Below, in pieces: positions 1 through 9,414 of a DNA stretch of 64,000 nt. Below the pieces are notes generated by a model. That model saw only the letters and a program-made list of their open reading frames with translations, ran no database searches and had not been told where the DNA came from. Origin of the DNA: Usitatibacter rugosus (GTDB lineage Bacteria; Pseudomonadota; Gammaproteobacteria; Burkholderiales; Usitatibacteraceae); NCBI RefSeq assembly GCF_013003965.1, contig NZ_CP053069.1, forward strand, positions 62,001-126,000. The letters are read 5' to 3'. Position numbers and translations under genes: made by a program. Positions within the stretch are counted from its first letter, which is position 1. Each line of letters opens with the position of its first letter.

Positions 1-1
1 G

Positions 2-73
2 CTCGGCACTCCCCTTCCCGCGACCCGCAAGGCCGCTCCGAAAGCCAGCAAGAAAAAGAAAGGCACGTCATGA
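2..73 (+). CDS. 3' end of an unidentified protein
   Basis: An open frame enters from the left edge and stops with TGA. Its stop overlaps the ATG of the next gene in an ATGA motif. Only 23 residues are visible, ending in a lysine- and alanine-rich tail with four lysines in a row, followed by Gly-Thr-Ser. The overlap says it is translationally coupled to the exporter genes that follow. In related HlyD/ABC exporter operons the first gene is often a TetR-type repressor, which would fit this position, but nothing in the visible tail proves it. Confidence 0.6.
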   Translation, partial: LGTPLPATRKAAPKASKKKKGTS

Positions 74-1014
74 GAACCGCCTTTTCCCTCCTCGCCGCCG
101 TGGTGATCGCCGGTTGCGGCGCCAAGGACAACGGATCGCTGCAGGGCTACGCCGAGGGCGATTACGTCCGCGTGGCCGCGCCCTTCGCCGGCAACCTGGT
201 CCAGCTCAGAGTCGCGCGCGGCGCGTCGGTCACCCCGGGCGCACCTCTCTTCGCGCTCGAGCAGGAGAACGAAGCCGCGGGACGCCGCGAAGCGGAAGAC
301 CGCGTGCGCCAGGCCGAAGCCCAGCGCGACAACCTGCTGAAGGGTGTGCGTCCCAGCGAGATGGAAGCGCTGAAGGCACAGCTCGCGCAGGCGCAGAGCG
401 CCGCCGCCTTCGCCGTGAAGGAATACGTGCGCGCCGAGGACCTGGTGAAGAAGGGCTTCCTCTCGCCGCAGAAGCTCGACGAGGCTCGCACGACTCGCGA
501 CAGCAGCGCCCAGCGCGTGCGCGAGCTCGACGCCCAGATCGTCACCGCGGGGCTGGGCGGGCGCGCCGATCAGGTCCGCGCCGCCGAATCCGAAGTGCGC
601 GCCGCGCGGGCCTCCCTCGACCAGGCCGACTGGCGCCTGCGCCAGAAGACCGTCGCCTCCACCGTGAACGGCGTCGTGACCGACACCAATTTCGTGCAGG
701 GCGAGTGGGTCGCGGCCGGCGCACCGATCGTCGCGATCCTTCCGCCTGAAAACGTGAAGGTGCGCTTCTTCGTCCCCGAGCCGCGCCTCGGTGCGGTGAA
801 GGTCGGCCAGGCTGTCGAGCTCAGCTGCGACGGCTGCTCGGCGACGATCCCCGCGAAGGTCTCCTTCGTCGCGCCCCAGGCCGAGTTCACGCCGCCGGTG
901 ATCTACAGCCGCGATAGCCGCGCGAAGCTGGTCTTCCTCGTCGAGGCTCGCCCGTCGAAGGAAGACGCGGTGAAGCTCCACCCGGGACAGCCGGTTGACG
1001 TGGTCCTCAAGTGA
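70..1014 (+). CDS. HlyD-family periplasmic adaptor lipoprotein of an ABC exporter
   Basis: This is a membrane-fusion protein that should link an inner-membrane ABC exporter to an outer-membrane channel. The N-terminus is a lipoprotein signal with a VIAGC lipobox and the lipidated Cys at residue 16. A biotinyl-lipoyl-like half (about residues 28-65) comes next, then a long charged alpha-hairpin rich in Glu, Arg, Ala and Gln (about 70-185), then the second lipoyl half and a beta-barrel domain. The length of 314 residues and the layout match YbhG-type adaptors. It overlaps the ATPase gene by 4 bases, so adaptor, ATPase and permease form one operon. The TolC-like protein at 3947 is a plausible outer-membrane partner (inference). 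Confidence 0.88.
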   Translation: MRTAFSLLAAVVIAGCGAKDNGSLQGYAEGDYVRVAAPFAGNLVQLRVARGASVTPGAPLFALEQENEAAGRREAEDRVRQAEAQRDNLLKGVRPSEMEALKAQLAQAQSAAAFAVKEYVRAEDLVKKGFLSPQKLDEARTTRDSSAQRVRELDAQIVTAGLGGRADQVRAAESEVRAARASLDQADWRLRQKTVASTVNGVVTDTNFVQGEWVAAGAPIVAILPPENVKVRFFVPEPRLGAVKVGQAVELSCDGCSATIPAKVSFVAPQAEFTPPVIYSRDSRAKLVFLVEARPSKEDAVKLHPGQPVDVVLK

Positions 1015-1967
1015 ACGCCCGGTTGCAGTCGAAGCCCGCGAACGAGGTCGTCATCGACGTCTCGGGGCTCACCAAGCGCTTCGGCGAGAAGACGGTCGTC
1101 GACCACTTCGCGCTGCAGGTGATGCGCGGCCAGATCTACGGCTTCCTCGGCCCCAACGGCAGCGGCAAGACCACGACCATCCGCATGCTCTGCGGCCTGC
1201 TCACGCCCGACGAAGGGCAGGGCACGTGCCTGGGCTACGACATCCTCACCGAGAGCGCGAAGATCAAGCGCGAGGTGGGCTACATGACGCAGAAGTTCAG
1301 CCTCTACGAGGACCTCTCGATCGAGGAGAACCTGGACTTCGTCGCGCGCATGTACGACGTCGCCGACCGACCGCGCCGCGTGGTCGAGACGATCGAGCGC
1401 CTGGGCCTCACGTCGCGCAAGGCGCAGCTCGCGGGCACGCTCTCCGGCGGCTGGAAGCAGCGCCTGGCGCTCGCCGCGTGCCTGCTGCACGACCCGCAGC
1501 TGCTCCTGCTCGACGAGCCCACCGCGGGCGTGGACCCCGGGGCGCGGCGCGACTTCTGGGACCAGATCCACCGCCTCGCCGGCGAGGGCATGACCGTGCT
1601 CGTCTCCACGCACTACATGGACGAGGCCGAGCGCTGCCACGAGCTCGCCTACATCGCCTACGGCAAGCTGCTCACCCACGGCACGATTCCCGAGGTGGTC
1701 GCCGAGGCGGGGCTCGCGACGTGGGAGATCGAAAGCGCCGATGCCGAAGCACTCTTCGCGCTCACCCACGAGATCGAGAAGAGCCCTGGCGTGGAGATGG
1801 CCGTGCCGTTCGGCAACCGCCTGCACGTGAGCGGCACCGACGCCGCGGCGCTGAAGGCGACGCTCGAGGGCGTGGCGAAGCGCCCCGGGCTCACCGTCCG
1901 CGAAGTCGAGTCGAGCCTCGAGGACGTCTTCATCCACATGATGCGCACGAACCAGCCGAAGGCCTGA
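1011..1967 (+). CDS. ABC transporter ATP-binding protein (exporter)
   Basis: This 318-residue protein has a single nucleotide-binding domain that powers the exporter encoded with its neighbours. Walker A (GPNGSGKTT) is at about residues 47-55, the signature LSGG at about 144, Walker B (LLLLDEPTAG) at about 162-171, and an H-loop STHYMDEAE follows. The C-terminal 100 residues are the DUF4162-like extension common in ABC-2 ATPases. E. coli YbhF carries two such domains in one chain, whereas here there is only one. The ATG overlaps the adaptor's stop (ATGA). The permease begins 5 bases after this gene's stop. The substrate is unknown; related systems export drugs or lipids. Confidence 0.92.
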   Translation: MNARLQSKPANEVVIDVSGLTKRFGEKTVVDHFALQVMRGQIYGFLGPNGSGKTTTIRMLCGLLTPDEGQGTCLGYDILTESAKIKREVGYMTQKFSLYEDLSIEENLDFVARMYDVADRPRRVVETIERLGLTSRKAQLAGTLSGGWKQRLALAACLLHDPQLLLLDEPTAGVDPGARRDFWDQIHRLAGEGMTVLVSTHYMDEAERCHELAYIAYGKLLTHGTIPEVVAEAGLATWEIESADAEALFALTHEIEKSPGVEMAVPFGNRLHVSGTDAAALKATLEGVAKRPGLTVREVESSLEDVFIHMMRTNQPKA

Positions 1968-1972
1968 CGATC

Positions 1973-3100
1973 ATGCTCACCTGGCACCGCTTCCTGGCCG
2001 TCCTCATCAAGGAATTCGTGCAGATGCGAAGGGACCGCCTCACCTTCGCGATGATGATCGGCGTGCCGATCATGCAGCTCGTGCTCTTCGGCTACGCGAT
2101 CAACTCCGACCCCAAGCGCCTGCCCACCGCCGTGGTGAGCGCCGAGTCGAGCCCGTTCGCGCGCAGCTTCGTGCAGGCCCTGGAGAACACCGACTACTAC
2201 CGCGTGGTCGCGCAGCCGCGCACCGTCGACGAGGCCGATGCGCTGGTCGCGACGGGCCAGGTGCAGTTCGTGATCCACATCCCCGAGGATTTCTCGCGCG
2301 GCATCCAGCGTGGCGATCGGCCCGTCCTCTTGGTGGAGGCCGACGCGAGCGATCCTGCCGCCACCGGCCCGGCGGTCTCGGCGCTCACGGCATTGAACCT
2401 CCACGCGCTCGACAACGACCTCACCGGTTCGCTCGCGGCACAGAAGGCTGTCCCCGCCGCCTTCGAAGTGCGCGTGCACCGTCGCTACAACCCGGAGGGG
2501 ATCACGCAATACAACATCGTCCCGGGCCTGATGGGCGTGGTCCTCACGATGACGATGATCATGATGACCTCCATCGCCATGACCCGCGAGCGCGAGCGCG
2601 GCACGATGGAAAACCTGCTCGCGACTCCCGTCTCACCCTTCGAGGTGATGCTGGGCAAGATCGTCCCCTATATCCTCGTCGGGTACGTGCAGGTGGCGGT
2701 GATCCTGCTCGCGGCGAAGTTCCTGTTCCAGATCCCCATGGTGGGAAGCCTCACGCTGCTCACGGGCGTGGTCGTGCTCTTCATCGCCGCCAACCTCGCG
2801 ATCGGCTTCACCTTCTCCACGATCGCCAAGAGCCAGATGCAGGCGATGCAGATGACGATGTTCTTCTTCCTGCCCTCCATCCTGCTGTCGGGATTCATGT
2901 TCCCGTTCCGCGGCATGCCGGTGTGGGCCCAGTGGCTGGGCGAGGTGTTCCCGCTCACGCATTTCCTGCGCATCGTGCGCGGCATCCTGCTGAAGGGGAG
3001 CACCGCCACCGACATCCTGCCCAGCGTCTGGCCCCTGGCGCTGATCCTCACGGTGGTCTCCATCGCCGCCATGCGCCGTTACAACCGGACGCTGGATTGA
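1973..3100 (+). CDS. ABC-2 type transporter permease
   Basis: Inner-membrane permease of the exporter, 375 residues. The first transmembrane helix (about residues 22-42) is followed by a roughly 150-residue periplasmic domain and then a C-terminal bundle of five hydrophobic segments, the usual ABC2_membrane_3 layout. The motif TRERERGTMENLLATPVSP before the second helix is typical of YbhS/YbhR permeases. I chose the ATG at 1973 because the open frame upstream of it only runs antisense-like through the ATPase gene. Only one permease is present, so the transporter is probably a homodimer (inference). Confidence 0.9.
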   Translation: MLTWHRFLAVLIKEFVQMRRDRLTFAMMIGVPIMQLVLFGYAINSDPKRLPTAVVSAESSPFARSFVQALENTDYYRVVAQPRTVDEADALVATGQVQFVIHIPEDFSRGIQRGDRPVLLVEADASDPAATGPAVSALTALNLHALDNDLTGSLAAQKAVPAAFEVRVHRRYNPEGITQYNIVPGLMGVVLTMTMIMMTSIAMTRERERGTMENLLATPVSPFEVMLGKIVPYILVGYVQVAVILLAAKFLFQIPMVGSLTLLTGVVVLFIAANLAIGFTFSTIAKSQMQAMQMTMFFFLPSILLSGFMFPFRGMPVWAQWLGEVFPLTHFLRIVRGILLKGSTATDILPSVWPLALILTVVSIAAMRRYNRTLD

Positions 3101-3124
3101 GACGGAACGGCAAGCCCCCCGCGC

Positions 3125-3130
3125 TATAAT
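3125..3130 (+). promoter_or_regulatory. -10 hexamer TATAAT upstream of pcm
   Basis: A perfect TATAAT lies 23 bases before the pcm ATG and directly after the end of the exporter operon. No good -35 box is seen at 16-18 bases; the nearest TTGA-like sequence is at 3097, 22 bases away. It is probably the -10 element of a pcm promoter with a weak -35. Confidence 0.5.
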
Positions 3131-3153
3131 CCAACCCCTTTCGCGAGACGACC

Positions 3154-3807
3154 ATGAACATCGAACAGGCGCGCTTCAACATGATCGAGCAGCAGATCCG
3201 TCCCTGGGACGTGCTCGACACGGACGTGCTCAAGCTCCTGGGCGAGGTGAAGCGGGAGGGCTTCGTGGCGCCCGAGCATCGCGACCTCGCGTTCGCCGAC
3301 CTCGAGATCCCCATCGGCGGCGGCGAGGCGATGTGGCAGCCCAAGGTCGAGGCGCGCGTGGTCCAGGAGCTCGGCATCCGGCCCACGGACACCGTCTACG
3401 AGGTGGGGACCGGCAGCGGGTATCTCGCCGCCTTGCTCGCACGCCGCGCGAAACATGTGACCAGCGCCGAGATCGATCCCGCGCTGGGCGAAGGCGCCCG
3501 TGCCGCCCTGCAGGCCGAGGGCGTGGGCAACGTGACCCTGCTCATCGGGGACAGCGCCCGCGCCCCGCTCGGCGAGCAGTCGTACGACGTGATCGTGCTC
3601 ACCGGCTCCACGCCGGTGCTGCCCCAGGCCTTCACCGACCGGCTGAATCCCGGCGGGCGGCTCTTCGCCGTGACCGGCGACGCCCCGGTGATGAAGGCGA
3701 CCCTCGTCCGCCAGGGGGCCCGCGGGGAGCTGCAGACGGTCACCCTGTTCGAGACGATGCTCCGGCCCCTGCAGCACGCGCTGCAGCCGGAACGATTCCG
3801 GTTCTGA
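3154..3807 (+). CDS. pcm: Protein-L-isoaspartate O-methyltransferase
   Basis: SAM-dependent methyltransferase that starts repair of isoaspartyl residues in damaged proteins, in the cytoplasm. The SAM-binding motif EVGTGSGY is at residues 83-90, followed by an acidic residue in AEIDPAL. The length of 217 residues is normal for the family. It lies alone between the exporter operon and tolC with its own TATAAT upstream. In many betaproteobacteria pcm sits just before a tolC gene, as here. The N-terminal part (IEQQIRPWDV) is typical of the proteobacterial branch, which often lacks clear repair activity, so the function is known by family only. Confidence 0.93.
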   Translation: MNIEQARFNMIEQQIRPWDVLDTDVLKLLGEVKREGFVAPEHRDLAFADLEIPIGGGEAMWQPKVEARVVQELGIRPTDTVYEVGTGSGYLAALLARRAKHVTSAEIDPALGEGARAALQAEGVGNVTLLIGDSARAPLGEQSYDVIVLTGSTPVLPQAFTDRLNPGGRLFAVTGDAPVMKATLVRQGARGELQTVTLFETMLRPLQHALQPERFRF

Positions 3808-3848
3808 CGGGAATGGGATTGAAGGCACCCGCCCGGAAAAGCCCGGGG

Positions 3849-3854
3849 TACAAT
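3849..3854 (+). promoter_or_regulatory. Possible -10 element (TACAAT) in the tolC leader
   Basis: TACAAT is framed by GGGG and CCCC in the 139-base gap between pcm and tolC. A small hairpin follows at 3899-3918 (GCCGGG, 8-base loop, CCCGGC), which would lie in the tolC leader. No convincing -35 box is at the right distance. Confidence 0.35.
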
Positions 3855-3946
3855 CCCCTTGCGTAACTGACCGCGGGTCATTAAATCCGAAAAGCACCGC
3901 CGGGACATCCAACCCGGCTGGACGGGAAGGAAGAACGGAAAACCGA

Positions 3947-5272
3947 ATGACGATGAAGCCCAAGCAACTCCTCGCCGCGATCGCCCTGGCCGTGGCCGCC
4001 GTGCCGGCGGCCGCCGCGGACCTGCTCAACATCTACCGCGATGCGCTGGTGAGCGATCCGGTGTTCCAGGCCCAGCGCTCGCAGCGCAACGCCACCATCG
4101 AGCGCCTGCCCCAGGCGCGCTCGCAGTACCTCCCGCTCATCACGGGCAGCGCCTCGGTGTTCCGCAACTACACCGAGCGCAGCGGCCTCGCGGACTACGA
4201 CTACACGACGCAGGGGGCTTCGCTCTCCCTCTCGCAGCCGATCTTCCGGCTGCCGAACTGGATCGCCATCTCGCAGGCCGAGAAGATCGTGATCCAGGCC
4301 GACGCGCGCCTCGGCGACGCGAACCAGGAATTGATCATCCGCACGGCGCAGGCGTACTTCGACGTGCTGCTCGCCCAGGACACCGTCCTGCTGTCGAACG
4401 CGCAGAAGGAAGCCTTCTCCCAGCAGCTCGCCCAGGCCAAGCGCAACTTCGAGGTCGGCACCGCCACCATCGTGGACACGCTGGAAGCCCAGGCGCGCTA
4501 CGACCAGACGGTCGCGCAGGAGATCGTCAACATCAACGACCTCGAGGTGAAGCGCCGGGCGCTGGAGCAGCTGGTCGGCAAGCCCATCGACGGCGTGGTT
4601 CCTCTGAAGGAGCCGCTGGCACTCGTGACCCCCGAGCCGAACAACATCGACGCGTGGACCAAGGCGGCCGAGGAATCGAGCCTCACGATCCTCGGGGCGC
4701 AAGCCTTCTCCGAGGCGGCCAAGCAGGAAGTCGACCGCGCCAAGGCGGGCTACCTGCCGACGCTCGATTTCTCCGTCACGTACGGCATCGCGAAGGACCC
4801 GTCGGGCATCCGCGGCCTGGACGGCATCTCGCCCAACGGGCGGGCCGGCGCGGTCGGCATCGTGCTCGGCGTGCCGATCTTCGAAGGCGGCCTCACGACG
4901 TCGCGCGTGCGCGAGGCGGTGGCGCTGCGCGACAAGGCGGACCAGGACCTCGAGAACACGCGCCGCTCGGTGATCCAGCTCACGCGCACGCAGTTCCTGA
5001 ACGTCACCAACGGCATCGCCGCCGTGCAGGCGATCGAGCGCGCCGTCGCCTCGACGCAGAGCCAGCTCGACTCCACCGTCCTGGGCCGTGACGTCGGCGT
5101 GCGGACGAGCGTGGACGTGCTGAACGCCCAGCAGCAGGTGTTCCAGTCCCGCCGCGACCTGCAGGCGGGACGCTATCTCTACCTGATGAACACGCTGCGG
5201 CTGAAGGCCGCCGCCGGGCGCTTGACCGAGCCCGACCTCGAGTCCGTGAACCGCACGCTCGGGCGCAACTAG
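3947..5272 (+). CDS. tolC: TolC-family outer-membrane efflux channel
   Basis: This protein forms a trimeric outer-membrane/periplasmic tunnel that works with inner-membrane exporters such as the one at the left edge of the window. The 441 residues begin with a Sec signal peptide ending in AVPAAAA, before DLLNIYRDAL, which is the classic mature start of TolC. Two repeated outer-membrane efflux domains follow, with long Gln/Arg/Ala-rich helices. ATG at 3947 follows a purine-rich GGAAGGAAG. An ATG two codons later is also possible. The gene meets waaA head to head, and the four bases CTAG at the junction serve both stop codons. Confidence 0.92.
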   Translation: MTMKPKQLLAAIALAVAAVPAAAADLLNIYRDALVSDPVFQAQRSQRNATIERLPQARSQYLPLITGSASVFRNYTERSGLADYDYTTQGASLSLSQPIFRLPNWIAISQAEKIVIQADARLGDANQELIIRTAQAYFDVLLAQDTVLLSNAQKEAFSQQLAQAKRNFEVGTATIVDTLEAQARYDQTVAQEIVNINDLEVKRRALEQLVGKPIDGVVPLKEPLALVTPEPNNIDAWTKAAEESSLTILGAQAFSEAAKQEVDRAKAGYLPTLDFSVTYGIAKDPSGIRGLDGISPNGRAGAVGIVLGVPIFEGGLTTSRVREAVALRDKADQDLENTRRSVIQLTRTQFLNVTNGIAAVQAIERAVASTQSQLDSTVLGRDVGVRTSVDVLNAQQQVFQSRRDLQAGRYLYLMNTLRLKAAAGRLTEPDLESVNRTLGRN

Positions 5273-6546
5273 CCCACGACGGGACGCCTCGCGGCCGCGA
5301 GGCGCTCCTCGATCCACTCCGCAAGCCGCTCCACGGCCCCGCGATTCGACTGTGCGAAGGCGAGTGCCGCCTCGCCCATCGCGAGGCGGCGCGGCGGGTC
5401 GTCCAGCAACGCGATCGCCTCTCCCATCGCTGCCGCCGCGTCGCGCGCGCGCAGGGCGCCGCCCGCGGCGATCGCGCTCTTCGATGCTTCCTCGAAGTTG
5501 TGCGTCGACGGACCCACCACCACGGGCTTGCCGAGCGCGCATGCCTCGATCAGGTTCTGGCTGCCGAAGTCGAGCAGGCTTCCGCCCATCACGACGACGT
5601 CCGCGGCCGCGTAGTACGCGAGCATCTCGCCCATCGAATCGCCGATGAGTACGCGCGTCTCGGGCGCCAGGGCTTCGTCCGCGCTGCGGCGCTGCGTCGC
5701 GAAGCCGCGGGCGGTGGCGAGTGCGGCGACCTCGTCGAACCGGTGCGGATGGCGCGGCACGATCACCAGCAACGCGTCGGCGGGCGGAGCGGCGGCGGCC
5801 CAGGCGTCGAGCACCAACGCTTCCTCTCCATCGCGCGTGCTCCCCACCACGCAGACGCGCCGATCGCCGAGGCGCTCGCGAAAAGCCCGGCCGCGATCCA
5901 CCATCTCAACGGGCACGTCGAGGTCGAACTTGATGTTGCCGGTCACCTCGGGCGCGGGGGCTCCCAGCGCGGTGAAGCGGTCGGCATCGGCTTGCGATTG
6001 CGCCGCGATGCCGCCGAGGTTCCCGAGTGCCCATGTCGTGAGCCGCGGGAAGCTCGCGTAGCGCCGGGCCGAGCGCTCGGAGAGGCGCGCATTGGCGAGG
6101 AACACGGGTACGTCCGCCTCGGCGGCCGATTCGAGCAGGCGCGGCCAGAGCTCGGTCTCGAGGATCACGCCGAACTCGGGGCGGAAATGCGCGAAGAAAC
6201 GGCGCGTGGCGAAGCCCAGGTCGTACGGCAGCCAGGCCCGATCGACGCGACCGCCGAAGAGCTCGACGCCGGTGGCGCGCCCGGTGGGCGTCATGTGCGT
6301 GAGCAGGATTCGGTGACCCGGAAAACGCACGGCGAGCGCATCGACCAGGATCGCCGCGGCGCGCGTCTCGCCCACGGACACCGCGTGGATCCAGATGCGC
6401 GTGGCGTGGGTCACCTTGCGGTAGCGCCCGTAGCGCTCGCCGAGCCTTTCGAGGTACCCGGGCTGCTTGTGCGAGCGCCACGCGAGGCGCAGGACCGCGA
6501 GGGGCGCGAGCAACCACCACGCGAGCGTATAGAGCGGGTGGCTCAT
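5269..6546 (-). CDS. waaA: 3-deoxy-D-manno-octulosonic acid (Kdo) transferase
   Basis: WaaA adds Kdo residues from CMP-Kdo to lipid IVA, on the cytoplasmic face of the inner membrane. The 425-residue protein has an N-terminal membrane anchor (LAWWLLAPLAVLRLAW) and a GT-B fold. It carries the typical HAVSVGE motif with the catalytic Glu region, PRHPHRF, and the ESASKSAI/NFEEAS-like region near the donor site. Its ATG overlaps the waaC stop by 4 bases, so waaC-waaA is one transcript. The 3' end shares CTAG with tolC on the other strand. The kdsD/kdsC genes for Kdo synthesis lie in the same window. Confidence 0.95.
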   Translation of the reverse strand: MSHPLYTLAWWLLAPLAVLRLAWRSHKQPGYLERLGERYGRYRKVTHATRIWIHAVSVGETRAAAILVDALAVRFPGHRILLTHMTPTGRATGVELFGGRVDRAWLPYDLGFATRRFFAHFRPEFGVILETELWPRLLESAAEADVPVFLANARLSERSARRYASFPRLTTWALGNLGGIAAQSQADADRFTALGAPAPEVTGNIKFDLDVPVEMVDRGRAFRERLGDRRVCVVGSTRDGEEALVLDAWAAAAPPADALLVIVPRHPHRFDEVAALATARGFATQRRSADEALAPETRVLIGDSMGEMLAYYAAADVVVMGGSLLDFGSQNLIEACALGKPVVVGPSTHNFEEASKSAIAAGGALRARDAAAAMGEAIALLDDPPRRLAMGEAALAFAQSNRGAVERLAEWIEERLAAARRPVVG

Positions 6547-7565
6547 CCCGCGGCGGGGTCCGGGTCGACCGGCGCGGATTCGGACGAAGCTTCGGGCTCT
6601 GCCTCCGGCGCGGATCCGTAGCCGAGGGCTCGCTCGACCTCGTCCACGCTCGGCACCAGCCCCTTGCCGCCCAGGTTCACGGCCTTGGGGCCGCCGTGCA
6701 GCCCGGTGAGGGCGGGATCGGTCGCGGTGTAGATCCCCAGCGTAGGCACGTCCAGGGCGACGGCAAGGTGCGTGAGGCCGGTATCGACGCCCACGACGCC
6801 ATCCGCCTGGGAAAGCAATGCAGCCGCCTCGACGAGCGACATCGGCGGGGCCAGCATCGCGCCGGGGGATTGTTGGGCCAACCGTGCCGCGGCGTTGCGT
6901 TCAGCCGCGGAGCCGCCCGGATACACGGCCACGAGCCCCTGCGCCGCGAGCCGCTTCGCGAGCTCGATCCAGTGCGCCTCGGGCCAGTGCTTGTCGGCCC
7001 GGCTGGTCGCGTGGAGCGCCACGTAGTAGCGCGGCGGCGCCCACGACGGCGCGGAGGGCGGGGGCGCGATGCCGTAGTCGGGCAAGGTGTCGACCTCGTA
7101 GCCGAACACGTCGGCCACGAGGCGGCGGTTGCGCTCGACCGCGTGCTGGTCCCTCGCCACGGGCAGCGCCTGGTCGTAGAAGCGGGCGGCGATCTTCTCG
7201 CGAGCGCTCGCCCGGTCGAAGCCGAAACGCGCCCCATGCGCGAGGCGTGCCACCAATGCGCTCTTCAGCAGGCCCTGCGTGTCGATGACGTAGTCGTAGG
7301 GATGGCGGCCGAGGTTGCGGCGCGCGGCCGAGAGATCGTGCCAGGCGCTCCGCGAGGCCAGGTGGCTGCGAATGCGCCGCAACGGCACCGCGATGGCCTG
7401 CTCGATCGCCGGGTGCAGGCGTACGAGATCGGCGTACGCCTCCTCGACGGCCCAGTGGATCCGGACCTCCGGACGCCGGGCGCAGAGGTCCGTGACCGCG
7501 GGGAGGTGATGGATCACGTCGCCCAGCGAGGAGAGCTTCACGAAGAGCACGCGGGTCCCGGCCAT
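6543..7565 (-). CDS. waaC: LPS heptosyltransferase I
   Basis: WaaC transfers the first L-glycero-D-manno-heptose from its ADP-activated form onto Kdo of the LPS inner core. The 340-residue GT9 protein starts with [22 protein letters not shown], the family hallmark, and has the [10 protein letters not shown] motif with the donor-binding Asp and His near residue 265. The last 30 residues are an Asp/Glu/Pro/Ser-rich tail not needed for the fold. It overlaps waaA by 4 bases. It is divergent from the family 2 glycosyltransferase gene, with only about 29 bases between start codons. Confidence 0.94.
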   Translation of the reverse strand: MAGTRVLFVKLSSLGDVIHHLPAVTDLCARRPEVRIHWAVEEAYADLVRLHPAIEQAIAVPLRRIRSHLASRSAWHDLSAARRNLGRHPYDYVIDTQGLLKSALVARLAHGARFGFDRASAREKIAARFYDQALPVARDQHAVERNRRLVADVFGYEVDTLPDYGIAPPPSAPSWAPPRYYVALHATSRADKHWPEAHWIELAKRLAAQGLVAVYPGGSAAERNAAARLAQQSPGAMLAPPMSLVEAAALLSQADGVVGVDTGLTHLAVALDVPTLGIYTATDPALTGLHGGPKAVNLGGKGLVPSVDEVERALGYGSAPEAEPEASSESAPVDPDPAAG

Positions 7566-7574
7566 GGGGCATTG

Positions 7575-7580
7575 TAAAAT
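7575..7580 (+). promoter_or_regulatory. Possible -10 element (TAAAAT) for the LPS glycosyltransferase
   Basis: TAAAAT lies 14 bases before the ATG at 7595, in the 29-base gap shared with divergent waaC. The -35 region would fall inside the start of waaC, where no good hexamer is seen. It is therefore a weak prediction. Confidence 0.4.
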
Positions 7581-7594
7581 AGCCCGCTTTGCCC

Positions 7595-8350
7595 ATGGAC
7601 AAACTTCCCCTCACCGTCGCCATCATCGCGCGCGATGCCGAAGCGCAGATCGGCGAGTGCCTCGCATCCGTGCGCTTCGCGGACGAGGTTCTCGTTGTCG
7701 ATTCGGGCTCGCGCGACGGCACCGTCGCGCTCGCGACGCGCGAGGGCGCGCGCGTGATCGAGCACGGGTGGCTGGGATTCGGCCGCCAGAAGCAGTTCGC
7801 CGTGCAGTCGGCCAAGCACGACTGGGTGCTGTGCCTCGATGTCGACGAGCGCGTGACCGAAGCGCTCGCCGCCTCCATCCGCGAGGTCTTCGCCACGCCG
7901 AAGCACAACGCCTACCGCGTCGCGCGCCGCAACCGCTTCCTCGGCGTGTGGCTCGCGCACGGCGAGGGCTATCCCGACTGGTCGCTGCGGCTCTTCCACC
8001 GCTCGCACGCGAGCTGGTCGAACGACGAGGTGCACGAGGCCGTGCTCACCACCGTGCAGGTGGGCCGCCTCTCCGGCGACCTGCTGCACGACTCCGCGGA
8101 AGACATCGCGATGTACCTCACCAAGCAGAATCGCTACACCACGCTGCACGCCGAGGCCCTCTTCAAGCAGGGCGTGCGCGTCTCGGGCTGGCGCCTCGTG
8201 GTGAACCCGCTGGTGCGCTTCATCAAGTTCTATTTCTTCAAGCTCGGCTTCCTCGACGGCGCGGCGGGCTTCGCGCACGTCGCCATCGGCTGCAACAACA
8301 CCTTCCAGAAGTACTTGAAGCTCCTCGAGCTGCAGAAAGCCTCGCGATGA
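7595..8350 (+). CDS. Family 2 glycosyltransferase, LPS core WaaE/KdtX-like
   Basis: A 251-residue GT2 enzyme, probably adding a sugar to the inner-core heptose, on the cytoplasmic side. It has the nucleotide-sugar motif [10 protein letters not shown] (about residues 35-44), a CLDVDERV segment with the metal-binding DxD-like residues (about 84-91), and the [24 protein letters not shown] region typical of WaaE beta-1,4-glucosyltransferases. I chose ATG at 7595 over an in-frame TTG two codons earlier. Its stop overlaps the ATG of rfbB (ATGA), which links LPS core assembly with rhamnose supply. Confidence 0.85.
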   Translation: MDKLPLTVAIIARDAEAQIGECLASVRFADEVLVVDSGSRDGTVALATREGARVIEHGWLGFGRQKQFAVQSAKHDWVLCLDVDERVTEALAASIREVFATPKHNAYRVARRNRFLGVWLAHGEGYPDWSLRLFHRSHASWSNDEVHEAVLTTVQVGRLSGDLLHDSAEDIAMYLTKQNRYTTLHAEALFKQGVRVSGWRLVVNPLVRFIKFYFFKLGFLDGAAGFAHVAIGCNNTFQKYLKLLELQKASR

Positions 8351-9414
8351 CAATCCTCGTGACGGGCGGCGCGGGCTTCATCGGCTCGAACTTCGTGGCC
8401 GGCTGGCTCGCCGGCACGGACGAGCCGGTCGTGAACCTCGACAAGCTCACCTATGCGGGCAACCTCGCGAACCTCGAATCCCTTCGAGCCGACGAGCGCC
8501 ACCGCTTCGTCCGCGGCGACATCGGCGACCGAGCGGCGATGGACGCGCTGCTGAAGGCGCACGCTCCGCGCGCCGTCGTGCACTTCGCGGCCGAGAGCCA
8601 CGTCGACCGCTCCATTCACGGTCCGGCGGATTTCATCCAGACCAACGTCGTCGGCACCTTCACGCTGCTGGAAGCCGTGCGTTCGTACTGGGGCTCGCTC
8701 GAGCCGGCGGCGAAGGCGGCGTTCCGCTTCCTGCACGTCTCCACGGACGAGGTGTACGGCTCGCTCGGCGAGGACGACCCCGCGTTCTCCGAGACGACCG
8801 CATACGCCCCGAACAGCCCGTACTCCGCATCGAAGGCCGGTTCCGATCACCTGGTGCGCGCCTATCACCACACGTACGGCCTTCCGGTCGTGACGACCAA
8901 CTGCTCGAACAACTACGGCCCGTTCCAGTTCCCCGAGAAGCTGATCCCGCTGATGATCGCCAACGCGCTCGAAGGCAAGCCCCTGCCGGTGTACGGCGAC
9001 GGCCGCCAGGTGCGCGACTGGCTCTACGTCGCCGACCACTGCGAGGCCATCCGGCTCGTGCTCGAGCGCGGCGCCCTGGGCGAGGTCTACAACGTCGGCG
9101 GCAACGCCGAGCGCAGGAACCTCGAGGTGGTGCACACGCTGTGCGACATCCTCGATGCGGAGCGACCGAGATCCGGCGGCCATCGCGCGCTCATTCAATT
9201 CGTCACCGACCGTCCCGGCCACGACCGGCGCTACGCCATCGACAGCCGCAAGATCCAGGGCGCGCTCGGATGGCGCCCGCGTGAGTCGTTCGAGTCCGGG
9301 CTCGCGAAGACGGTGCGCTGGTACCTGGGGCACGCCGACTGGGTGGCGCAGGTGAGGAGCGGCGAGTACCGCCGCTGGATCGAGAAGAACTACGCGGAAA
9401 GGCCGGCCTCATGA
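8347..9414 (+). CDS. rfbB: dTDP-glucose 4,6-dehydratase
   Basis: Second step of dTDP-L-rhamnose synthesis: dTDP-glucose to dTDP-4-keto-6-deoxyglucose. The 355-residue short-chain dehydrogenase family protein has the NAD-binding GGAGFIGS motif at residues 7-14, [10 protein letters not shown] with the catalytic Thr/Asp/Glu, and the YSASK motif with the catalytic Tyr and Lys. ATG at 8347 overlaps the previous stop. It is the first of four tightly packed genes (rfbBACD), with 4-base overlaps at both ends. Confidence 0.95.
   Translation: MTILVTGGAGFIGSNFVAGWLAGTDEPVVNLDKLTYAGNLANLESLRADERHRFVRGDIGDRAAMDALLKAHAPRAVVHFAAESHVDRSIHGPADFIQTNVVGTFTLLEAVRSYWGSLEPAAKAAFRFLHVSTDEVYGSLGEDDPAFSETTAYAPNSPYSASKAGSDHLVRAYHHTYGLPVVTTNCSNNYGPFQFPEKLIPLMIANALEGKPLPVYGDGRQVRDWLYVADHCEAIRLVLERGALGEVYNVGGNAERRNLEVVHTLCDILDAERPRSGGHRALIQFVTDRPGHDRRYAIDSRKIQGALGWRPRESFESGLAKTVRWYLGHADWVAQVRSGEYRRWIEKNYAERPAS

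Noticed and set aside
3097-3130. Full sigma-70 promoter with TTGAGA at 3097 for pcm
   Set aside because: The spacer to TATAAT would be 22 bases, outside the usual 16-18. Only the -10 box is kept.
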